Source: Gnetum montanum | Taxonomy: Eukaryota; Streptophyta; Gnetopsida; Gnetales; Gnetaceae | Reading direction: 5' to 3' | DNA length: 38,728 nucleotides | Assembly (NCBI GenBank): GCA_015680685.1 | Contig: MNCI01027100.1 | Location: 39,137 to 77,864, forward strand | Part shown: one piece after another, positions 29,871 to 38,728 of the stretch | Position numbering within the stretch: position 1 is the first letter of the stretch | Layout: every line of letters starts with the position of its first letter | Program-made: the position numbers and the translations under genes | Notes under the pieces: model-generated | Seen by the model: only the letters and a program-made list of their open reading frames with translations | Told to the model about the DNA's origin: nothing | The model's database searches: none

Positions 29871-30500
29871 CAATCCTTAGAACTCCAATTTATTCTAGGC
29901 CTTTCCACATCATGACTAATGCTTCAAACTATGGATTAGGAGCATTGTTGATCTAATTAGATGATCAAAAGCACCAATAGAAGCATTACTAAAGTACAAT
30001 TTAACTATACCACTACAGAAAAGAAGCTCATGGCTATGGTATATGCACTTGAAAATTTTCAACATTATGTGCTTGATTATTCAATTTATGTTCATACTAA
30101 CCACAATGCAATCTAATTCTTAATGAATAAACCAATGGTTAGTTTGATAGTAATAAGAAGGCTCGTTGTACTATAGTAATTTGACATAACAATAATTGAC
30201 AGGAAAGGAACTAAAAATGTGGTAGTTGATCATCTATTAAGACTAAGATGGGACTCTCAAGAAAAGGAAGAACCATTATTAGACCAACTTCTTGATGAAA
30301 ACTTATTTACAAAGAAAAAAGTGGTTGTGGATTTAGTAGCAAAGTCACAAATGACTAAATACAAGACTTATCTTACTACATAAGAACTTCCTACTGAATG
30401 GAATAAAAACCAAAAAGACTAGTTCCCTCACAAGGTAAAACAATATACGGAGATTAAAGGAAATCTTTATGAGATTTGTGTAGATGATTTAATGCAATGG
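29871..30500 (+). pseudogene. RNase H region of element E
   Basis: HIMTNASNYGLGALL, SINYTTTEKKLMAMVYALENFQHYVL and a downstream ITIIDRKGTKNVVVDHLLRLRWDSQ-like segment follow the order seen in D. Several stops; the catalytic Asp of TDxSN reads Asn. Confidence 0.75.
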
Positions 30501-31674
30501 TATGTTCCAAAGGAAAATTAGCAAACAGTCCTACAAGATACACATGAAGAACCATGTGGTGGTCATTATGCAAAGAGAAGATTACTTTTTGGCCTACCAT
30601 ATTCAAGGATGCACATCATTATGTACAATTTTATGAACAATATCAAAAAGATGGATGACTAACATCCAAAAATGAAGAACCACAACAATGGATACAATCA
30701 TTAGAACCATTTAATATTTGAAAAATTGATTTTATCAAACCCATCACACCAATGTCAAATGGAAAGTCTTACATTATTGTGATTGTTAATTATTGCACCA
30801 AGTGGACAAGAGTAGCTATAATTAAAGATTACACACCCACAATGGCTACCAAATTCTTTCAACAACATGTAGTGAATAGGTTTGGAGTACCAAGAATATT
30901 ATTCTCAGATAACCAAACTCATTTCATTGGAGCTATATTTAAAAAGCTAATGCAATGCCTTAAGGTAAATCAAAAACTAACTACACCTTATCATTACCAA
31001 GAAAATGGTCAAGCATAAGTAACTAATAGAGAAATTACATGAATATTAACTAGAACTATTAGTAGATATAAGAAGAATTACAGCATTAAACTTAATGCTG
31101 ATTTATGAACATATTGATCCACTTGGAAAATTCCCATAGGGTATTCACTGTATGAACTTGTTTATGGTAAATTAGCTACTTTACTAATCTAAGCAAAATT
31201 AAATACCCTAACAATCACCTATGCACTTAACCTAGACATAGACCTAGCCTAGAAAACAAGATTAATGAACCTTAATCTACTAGACGAAGATCGATTAGTA
31301 GCCAATATGAATAACATAATACATAAAATGTATTCCAAACATGGACTTCATGCTAAAATTAGACAAGTTTTTATCAAGCTAGGAGATAGAGTCCTTTACT
31401 ATAACCCAAACCATATCACCCAAAGAAAAGGATTCAAAATTTATAGGAAGAACCCTATATATTCCATGCCACATATCTGTTAGATTCCATGCTAATATAT
31501 CATCTAGCTAACCCACAAAAGTTAATCCTTGTAAACATTCAACAAGTCAAACCATTTCATAACTTTCCACCAATGGGAGAATCTACCATGCATTCAAAAC
31601 CACATACTTCCCATTCACTCTTTCAAATCTCTAACTTAGACAATAATTGTGGGGGTGTCACCTCTTCTACTTAG
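30501..31674 (+). pseudogene. Integrase of element E
   Basis: [24 protein letters not shown] holds the first catalytic Asp; FGVPRILFSDNQTHFIGA the second (30908-30910). At the position 36 codons later, where the catalytic Glu belongs, there is TAA (31016-31018). The C-terminal part LNLLDEDRLVANMNN, GDRVLYYNPNHITQ and NIQQVKPFH is clear, with a frameshift near 31470-31500. It ends at the tail SLFQISNLDNNCGGVTSST and TAG 31672. The zinc finger is strongly decayed. Confidence 0.82.
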
Positions 31675-31948
31675 GTCCTTTTTCTTCTTTTTCATATTCT
31701 TAATATGTTTTTAAACTTTTTCCTATCTTTTCTATGCTTGTTACTATTTTTAATGTACATATTATTGTTGATTTTATTAATAAAGTATTCAAAATAAAAA
31801 AAATAAAAAGAAAGAAAGCAACATGTAGTTGTAATAATAAAACTTGCACATTGTGTTCTCAAATCATTAAAGGACTAATTGTATATATAGTAAGACCACA
31901 TCATCCATTCATTCATTTCCAATAATAAGAGGTTCTTACCATGAACAT
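31675..31948 (+). other. 3' untranslated region of element E, cut by D
   Basis: A T-rich tract directly after pol, then an A-rich stretch (31790-31820), as in A and D after their pol stops. The region stops abruptly where D's LTR begins, so E's remaining 3' part and 3' LTR must lie beyond the window. No gene is seen. Confidence 0.65.
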
Positions 31949-32727
31949 TGATGAGCCATGATCTCGCATCCACCACGCGATATCGCGTCCTGCCTCATCT
32001 TCGATAAATAAGAGGCGGTGCCCTTTGTTCAGGAGAGTTAGAATTAGACCCTTAGCCAGATTCTTGCAGTTTTGTTATTCCAAAGTTAGAATTATTTCTG
32101 TGTGCCCACAGTAGGAGTCATAGAGTGAACGGATCTTTATTCGAGCAATTTGTACCTAAGCACAATTTTGTGTACAACAATAAAGATGAACTTTATGATA
32201 AACCTTATAGCATAAAAATTAAGCTAATTAGTAATTAATGATTGTTTAATGATTTCCTATTTAATTAATATCTTTCTCAACCTTCAACCCCTTTAGTTAA
32301 ATACACTCAGTACGACCACTTCGAGCATGCGTGTAGCGCTTGGTAACTGAGTGATGATTAGCGTTTGGTAATCCTAGTAGCGTTGCACTAGTTCAAGATG
32401 TGTACGGCAAGTGGGAACGGATACTAGTGTTAGGAACATTTAGAAACTAGTTAATGAATAGTTAATGTAAGTTAGTCACTTAGTTCTCTCTCCCTTTCCT
32501 TTATTAGCAGAAGACATAAAAAGACAAAAAGCTATAAAAAGCATATACCTCAAGCTTGCTTAACCATACAACTGTGAAAATACAAGTAAGTTTGGGAAGA
32601 CAACGATTGATTAACTCTGAGTGTTCCATTAAGGCACGTAAGCACTTAGTCCTTGGAGTTCGACCGGATCGTGCGTGAAATGCTCGTATTCGTATGGTTG
32701 AATGTAAGGGTACCTCGCCACTCATCA
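31949..32727 (+). repeat. 5' LTR of element D
   Basis: It begins TGATGAGCCATGATCTCG and ends CCTCGCCACTCATCA before a primer site. It aligns with A's LTR along its length (for example GAGTGAACGGATCTTTATTCG). It has one clear GCGATATCGCG unit and a TATA-like GATAAATAAG at about 32003. It is 779 bp, shorter than A's because the GATATC array is nearly absent. The five bases before it, AACAT, are the candidate duplication. Confidence 0.85.
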
Positions 32728-32728
32728 T

Positions 32729-32748
32729 TGGCGCCATTGCTGGGGACT
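32729..32748 (+). other. Primer-binding site of element D (tRNA-Asp type)
   Basis: TGGCGCCATTGCTGGGGACT; two transitions from the tRNA-Asp complement over 18 bases. Confidence 0.9.
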
Positions 32749-32871
32749 TAATTATTTGTTCACTACGTAGAACATAGGAACTCATTCATATCATTGGAAC
32801 ATTAGAATGAACCCTTAGGGTTAATCAAAGAAACATAAGACAATGGTACATCGCACACTGAACAAGATAAG

Positions 32872-34745
32872 ATGTCTTCTTCTTCACATAAGAGCACTTC
32901 ACCACCTAGGACTAACACAAGAGGCAGTCAGCGGCATAATACATGTAACCAAGATCCGCCAGTTCCTCAACAGTTTTGTGTGGTATATACTCATCTCGAT
33001 GAGTATGTACCCGATTTCACCTTTATTCTCCACTAAGATGAACAACTTCATTGGACAGACTTGGAGGGTAACATAGTGTTGTCTCTAGACCAATCAGTCC
33101 CCAACATGCTCCTTCGTGCTCTCACACAAATAGGCATGCCACTTTTATACGTAGAATACATTGCATGTGATCATGACACAAGGGACTATCATCCCACAGA
33201 AGCTTAACGTCAAAGGGACTTGCGACAGGAGAGATACCATACATCCTTGAAGGGTAAATGGCCCCATAATGCTCTGCACGTTTTGAGCAAAATTGAGGAT
33301 GGTGAACTTGCTCCAACAGGTTCCCCACAAAATGATGTTCCTCCTCCTAACACTGGTCAGGATGTGGTGTATCAGAACCTTCACTCCACTATTCACAACC
33401 CTAGTTTTAATACCTACGAACATGAAGTATTCAAAGAAGGAACACAAACACACGATAAGGGCAAACGTTCTGATCATGATCACAATCGAGGCCAAGACCA
33501 CTGAAGAGAAGGTAGAAAACACCATCATGGCAATGGTTCTCCTTCTTCTTCACCTTCATCGTCACCTTCACCTCTCCTTTAGTGTCTAGATGCAATCATA
33601 GGGAAACCAATCGTGAGGATAAGGGAAAACAAAGTGAAAAACATCGATGAGATAGTCAAGAACGAGGACGAGGGCACTCTAAGGAATCAAGGCATAGAAG
33701 AAGGGAGAGTAGGAAACCACGTAAACACCATAGACGCTATGAATGAGATGATGACGAAGAACCCCTACCCATAACTAGAAGCATGCTAGATATAACAGAG
33801 GCTGTAAGAGTTCCAAAAAGGCACCAAAAGGATAGTAGGATCAAGAGGCTAGACATGAACAACATCCCACGATTTAAAGGGGGATACAACATTGATCCTC
33901 AAAATCATTTACAAGCATTCCACGATGCATGTGCCTTGCAAAACATAGAAAAAGAATGGCAAAAACTAAAGTTGTTCCCAAGGATACTAGTGAAAGAAGT
34001 TGAAAGCTGGTACTAGTCCTTAGAACCAGAATCCATTCAAAGGTGGAGTACAATGTTAGAACTNGCCCTGGCCATCGTTATTCGCAGTGGGATCAACTAC
34101 GCCATCTCGTGGATGGACTTAGGCATGAAATAAGAAAAACCCTTGGGACATATGCCCAAGGAAGGTTATTGAAGCTTAGGTCTCATCAAATTCATAGATT
34201 GCTAGAGAGAGTAGCCAAAGAAGAAGGTGAGCTACAAAAGAGAGAAAGTGCGGAAGAATACAATCGAGATCCTTCCATCCGAAAAAGGGGATTGAGATTT
34301 TGTGAGGAGGTAGAAGAGTCACCACTCGAAGAGATGGTGAATAGGAAATCTTTGCCTCTCCAAAAGTTAACAACAGAAGTATCAGCAAAGGTAGACCAAA
34401 TGTGGGACTCCCTGGATAGTAGGTTTAAAATTGTTCTTAAAATTGTAGAGGGGTCTAGGGAGTGAGGTAGTGACCACAGCAAAAAGAAAAAGAGAGAACT
34501 GAAGAATGCATGTAACAAAGGTAAGGGTAAAATTTCCATTATAGAAGAGGTTGTGTATTCAAACATAGACAATGATGGTGGATGCGAGATATGCCAATAT
34601 GACCATCCTAAGGGATGTTGCCCAATGATCTCACATCTACAAGAGTCTGGGGTGTATGCACTCAACCCTCGACTAAACAAATTAAAAACGCCCTGACGGT
34701 TACCTTATCCCCAAGGTAATTCAAGGTAGTTCCACCAACCTTCAA
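32872..34745 (+). pseudogene. Gag of element D
   Basis: ATG 32872 (MSSSSHKSTSPPRTN) lies 120 bases after the primer site, as in A. Visible parts are YTHLDEYVPDFTFIL and DLEGNIVLSLDQS, then a His/Ser/Arg-rich region (33450-33750) with a frame change, then RLDMNNIPRFKGGYNIDPQNHLQAFHDAC to SWY (33783-34016). It jumps at 34064 to GHRYSQWDQLRHLVDGLRHE and AKEEGELQKRESAEE (34066-34250). The zinc knuckle CEICQYDHPKGCC (about 34580-34620) keeps its Cys and His residues. After LPYPQGN it is cut at about 34745 by a deletion that removes the tail and the protease. Confidence 0.85.
34064..34064. other. Ambiguous base (N) at a deletion junction in D's gag
   Basis: The only N in the window. Compared with A, about 125 bases of gag core are missing exactly here (TMLEL joins PGH). 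This looks like an assembly gap or collapsed join rather than one unread base. Confidence 0.8.
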
Positions 34746-34769
34746 GATATTATCCATATCGAGAAGAAG

Positions 34770-37700
34770 AAGGTTACATGCATTGCATACAGTGATACAG
34801 GGTGCAATTGTGTGTAGAGATCATGGGTTGTGCAAAGTTTAGCATTACTTGCATGCAACGGGTGTGCACAAGACATTAATATACAAAAGTACCTATATGT
34901 AACAGCCATACAACAAGAAGACACCCAATGGCTGATAGCTTATCAAGAGAGCAACTCACTAACATGCATGGAACTAACTAAGAGAATAACTTGTGCTTAT
35001 ATTGAAAGCATAGATGCACTAGAACAAGTCCGCTGCCAACTTCCAAGCCTTGAAAACATCAACTGGGGGAAGTTGGAAATTCCTAAAAAAATCAAGCAAG
35101 AGCCCCTAGAATTGAAACCATTGACCATTGGTCTGAAATATATGACCCTCAAAAATGGAAAACTAGTAATCATCAATGCAAGACTTGCTTCCAAACAAAA
35201 AGGAAGTCTACTGAAAGTGATAAACAAGTGGTCAAAATCCTTTGCCTGGTCATATCCCCAATTAACTGGAATAGATCCTAGGATATGCCAGCATAGGATT
35301 TACACTGACCCCTCCATGAAACCTCGAAAATAACTACAGAGGCAATTGAACCCAAAATTGAAGCAAGTAGTAAAAGAAGAAATAGAATAGCTTCTTAAGG
35401 TTGGGTTCATATATCCCATTACTGATAGCGAATGGGTTAGCCCTCAGGTGATCATGTCGAAAAAGGGAGACAAATGGAGGGTGTGCATAGATTTTAGGCT
35501 ACTAAACATGGCAACATTTAAGGATCACTTTCCGTTGCCATTCATTGACCAAGTCTTGGACACCATTGCAGGGCAACACTATTATAGTTTTCTAGATGGC
35601 TATAGTGGATACAACCAAATACGAATAGCCCTAGAAGACCAAGCCAAGACAACGTTCACCAGTCCTTGGGAAACGTTTGCATATAAACAAATGCCATTTG
35701 GCTTGTGTAATGTTCTCGCCATGTTTCAACACCTAGTTCTAAGCATATTCCAATAGTAGATAGGGAACGGAGTGGACGTCTTTATGGATGACTTCTCCAC
35801 CTATGGAACAAGTTTTGATCAAGCCCTGGACCAATTAGAGAAAGTGCTAAAAAGATGCGTAGAAACCAACTTAAGGCTCAATTGGTAGAAAAGTGATTTA
35901 ATGGTCCAAGAAGACATAGTACTTGGGTAGAAGGTTTCACATTCAGGAATAGAGGTAGACCTAGATAAAGTTAGGGTCATCCAAGGAATCACCCATCAAT
36001 TGAAAACTATCAAAGACATTCGGTCATTCCTTGGACACACTGGCTATTATAGGAGATTCATTGAGAACTTCTTCAGGATTGTCAAACTATTGGTAGAGCT
36101 AACAAAGAAGGATGCACCTTTTGAGTGGACCAGGGAATGTGAACGAGCATTCCAAACTCTGAAACAAAAGCTTGTAGAAACTCCCATTCTACAAGCTCCT
36201 GACTGGTCTAGACCATTCCACATAATGACTGACACATCCAATTATGCTTTGGGAGTCGTACTTACACAGTTAGATGACCAAAAATGTCCTTACTACATCC
36301 ACTATGCAAGTAGAAGTATCGCCGGTGCACAACTTAACTACACAACTATAGAGAAAGAATTAATGATTGTAGTGTTTGCACTGGATAAGTTTAGGCACTA
36401 TGTGTTAGGTTACAAAGTGTTCATCCACATAGATCATAGTGTAATCTGGTTCCTCATGAACAAGCCAACGATTAGCCCTCGTATTATATGATGGCTAGTA
36501 ATCCTACAAGAGTTTGATCTAACGATGATCGATCGAAAAGGCACCGAGAACATAGTTGCAGATCATTTATTTCGATTGCATTGGGACAGCAAAGAGGATG
36601 AATATGTAATGTTTGATCATTTTCGTGATGAAGCCCTCTTTGCCAATGTAGTAAATAACCAACCCACGGAAACAAACTGGTATAGTAGCATTCTCACCTA
36701 TCTCCTTACTCAACAAACACCACAGGAGCTAGACTTTAGGAAGAAACAACAATTTCTTCATAGAGCCAAGTACTTTATGGAGATCAATGGATAACTTTAC
36801 AAAGTGTGTCCTAATGGCTTGGTTTGATGGTGCGTGCCCGAGGTAGACCAACTAAGAGTTCTCCAAGATGCTCATGGGGGCCCTTGTGGGGGTCACTATG
36901 CGGGGAGATGAACAGCTATTAAGATCTTGCTTGCAGGATATTACTAGCCAACATTATTTCAGGATGCCCATCAATTTGTCTGATCTTGTAAGCACTGCCA
37001 ATGTGATGGTGGAATGACTGCTAGAATGGAGGGTCCGTAACAATGGATTCAACCTTTAGGACCCTTCGACATTTGGGGAATAGACTTTATGGGGCCCATT
37101 ACACTAATGTCCAATGGAAAAGCTTACATCGTAGTTGTCGTAGACTATCTAATGAAATGGGCTAAAGCAGCTACTGTTACAAACTTCACATCATCTATAG
37201 CTGCACGATTTGTGCAACAAAAAATCATAAATAGGTTTGGTGTGCCACATGCACTTATTTCGGATAATGGAACACACTTCATAGGTGCAACTTTTTGAAA
37301 GTTAATGCAACGCTTAGGGGTTGAACATAAATTGACTACACCTTATCACCCCCAAGCTAACGGACAAGCTAAGGTTACCAACAGGGAGATCACTAAAATA
37401 TTAACTAGAACAATTAGCAAGTATAGGCGAGATTGGAGCACTAAACTAAATGATGATCTTTGGGGATACTGCTCCACCTGGAAACTCCCTATAGGCTACT
37501 CTCCCTATGAGTTATTGTACAGAAAGCTTCCAACGCTTCCAATTCAAACTAAGCTCCGAACACTATCAATGGCTTGTGACCTCCACCTTGATCTTGATCT
37601 AGCACAAAAACAAAGGTTGGCAACTTTAAACGTGCTAGAAGAAAATCGATTAGCCTCCCTATCATCAAATGAGTTGCACAAGGCATATAACAAGCAATGT

Positions 37701-38027
37701 CATGACTTGAAGATTTGAAAGGTTAAGTATCAACCAGGAGATAAGGTTCTCTACTGGAATCCCACACATGTGCTGCAACGCACAAAATTTCAAACACTGT
37801 GGGAAAGACCTTACATTATTTATACAAACTTTCCTTCAGGGGCCATGACCATATACAAACCTAAGAGCCCTGATAAGAGATTGCTAGTCAATGTGCAATA
37901 GACCAAACCCTTCCATGAATGTAGAACAGTCAATGTACATAACACATCTGAGAAGGGACGACCTTGCTCACTCTTTCGGATCTCCTCCTTCCAACTCAGT
38001 CATGGGGGAGATGGCCACCTCTGCTAA
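34770..38027 (+). pseudogene. Pol (RT-RNase H-integrase) of element D
   Basis: One frame, no frameshift, only point stops (for example TAA 35331, TAG in W-Q-K-S near 35887, TGA 37299, TGA 37716, TAG 37900). It starts VTCIAYSDTGCN after the lost protease. RT: VSPQVIMSKKGDKWRVCIDFR, FLDGYSGYNQI (Asp 35595) and FMDDF (35781-35795), both intact. Connection: IRSFLGHTGYYRRFIENF. RNase H: HIMTDTSNYALG (Asp 36231), ASRSIAGAQLNYTTIEKEL. Integrase: zinc finger with SCKHCQCDGG (about 36990), IDFMGP (Asp 37083), SDNGTHF (Asp 37263). The catalytic Glu position, 36 codons on, is Lys AAG (37371-37373). C-terminus: GDKVLYWNPTHV, then LSHGGDGHLC and TAA 38025. No chromodomain. Confidence 0.92.
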
Positions 38028-38728
38028 CTATTTGAGGCCCTCAATTCATTTTTAAGTTTTTTTTTACACATTTTTGTTTTACAAATTTCTTTAACTTTTC
38101 TTGTTTTTGTTTTGCAACATCGTTGATACTTTTTCATTTCTTTGTGTGATTGTTTGTTTTGTTTGTTTTTGTTCTTATTTTGTCTTTGTTTGTTGTTTTG
38201 TTTTGTTAGATTCGTCACCTAATAAGTGCTCCTAATGGTGGTATGAACTGTATTCTATTGATTGCTAATGTTTGGTTTTTACCTTTGAGTTATAATGTTG
38301 ATGCTAAGGTATGGTTCTTTGATATAATAGGCAATGAGTCCATGTCATCCATGAATTTCTATGGTCTCTCTTGGCTTGGAACTATATAGTCCCTTTCTTT
38401 AATAATAAAACTATTAACAAATTGGTGACTGGGCATTTCTCAAACTAAGGAAGGACTTAAGGACTGAAAAGGGTGTGACTTCAAGGGGATTTGATGCATT
38501 TGTGCTGGCTATTCTCTTGGTTGCTTGGATGTTTTCTTCTTGAGTTTTCCTTACCATTCCAACGTTGCTCCATTATTGGGAAGCTAAGCCAATAAAAATA
38601 AGTCTTTGCATGGTGTGGTTCTCAAGCAAAAAAAAAAACAAAAACAAAAAAAAAATAGTGAGAATTCAAAGCATACCCCTTAGACAAAATAATTATTTGG
38701 GCTACAAGCACTGGTTATGGAACTAAAC
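38028..38728 (+). other. 3' untranslated region of element D (continues past window)
   Basis: T/G-rich at 38046-38210, then sequence matching A's region after pol read on the minus strand (14110-14620), including an A-rich stretch (38628-38656) and AAAGCATA near 38670. No gene. D's polypurine tract and 3' LTR are not in the window. Confidence 0.75.

Noticed and set aside
33145-33528. 127-codon minus-strand ORF over D's gag
   Set aside because: Antisense shadow; the + strand reads gag in a frame shared with A.
38628-38656. Poly-A stretch as the tail of a LINE or SINE
   Set aside because: The matching A-rich stretch occurs at the same place in A's 3' UTR (about 14215-14226, minus strand), so it belongs to the LTR element.

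Overview
This window looks like plant nuclear DNA from a large, repeat-rich genome. It is AT-rich, holds no intact host gene, and is built almost entirely of old, mutated LTR retrotransposons. Primer-binding sites complementary to plant tRNA-Asp and initiator tRNA-Met, Ty3/gypsy-type gag-pro-RT-RNaseH-integrase order, LTRs with TATAAATA boxes, and many C-to-T or G-to-A type stop codons all fit methylated plant repeats. I cannot name the species.

Five elements, here called A to E, can be separated. C (1-596 to 23324-23915, + strand, tRNA-Met-type primer site) is non-autonomous. Its body carries a 5S rRNA-like segment and a decayed gene for a CCR4-type deadenylase/EEP nuclease. That gene is split by element A (3172-21976, minus strand, Ty3/gypsy with tRNA-Asp-type primer site), which is flanked by the 5-bp duplication CTTAC. 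A's left LTR is in turn split by element B (3265-12014, + strand), flanked by the 5-bp duplication TGCGC. The nesting order C, then A, then B follows from the sequence alone.

B is the most unusual object. It has a gag frame of about 710 codons but no protease, reverse transcriptase or integrase. Downstream it has a second single frame of about 930 codons (8206-10995) with an N-terminal domain resembling the 'putative plant transposon protein' family and long coiled coils. This cargo is preceded by its own TATA box and GATATC repeat array, the same layout as in the LTR promoters, and by a possible short intron. B's flanking untranslated sequence matches that of A, so B looks like a deletion derivative of the A family that gained about 3 kb of cargo.

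To the right, E (about 23916-31948, + strand) is the most decayed Ty3/gypsy copy; its gag is interrupted by about 0.75 kb of unrelated sequence. D (31949 to the window end, + strand) is inserted into E's 3' region. D has the best-preserved pol, in one frame from about 34770 to 38027, but lacks its protease and has an ambiguous base (N at 34064) exactly at a gag deletion. A, D and E are related copies of one non-chromodomain, Athila/Tat-like group, and B's gag and LTR belong to the same group. In A and D the integrase catalytic glutamate position reads lysine.
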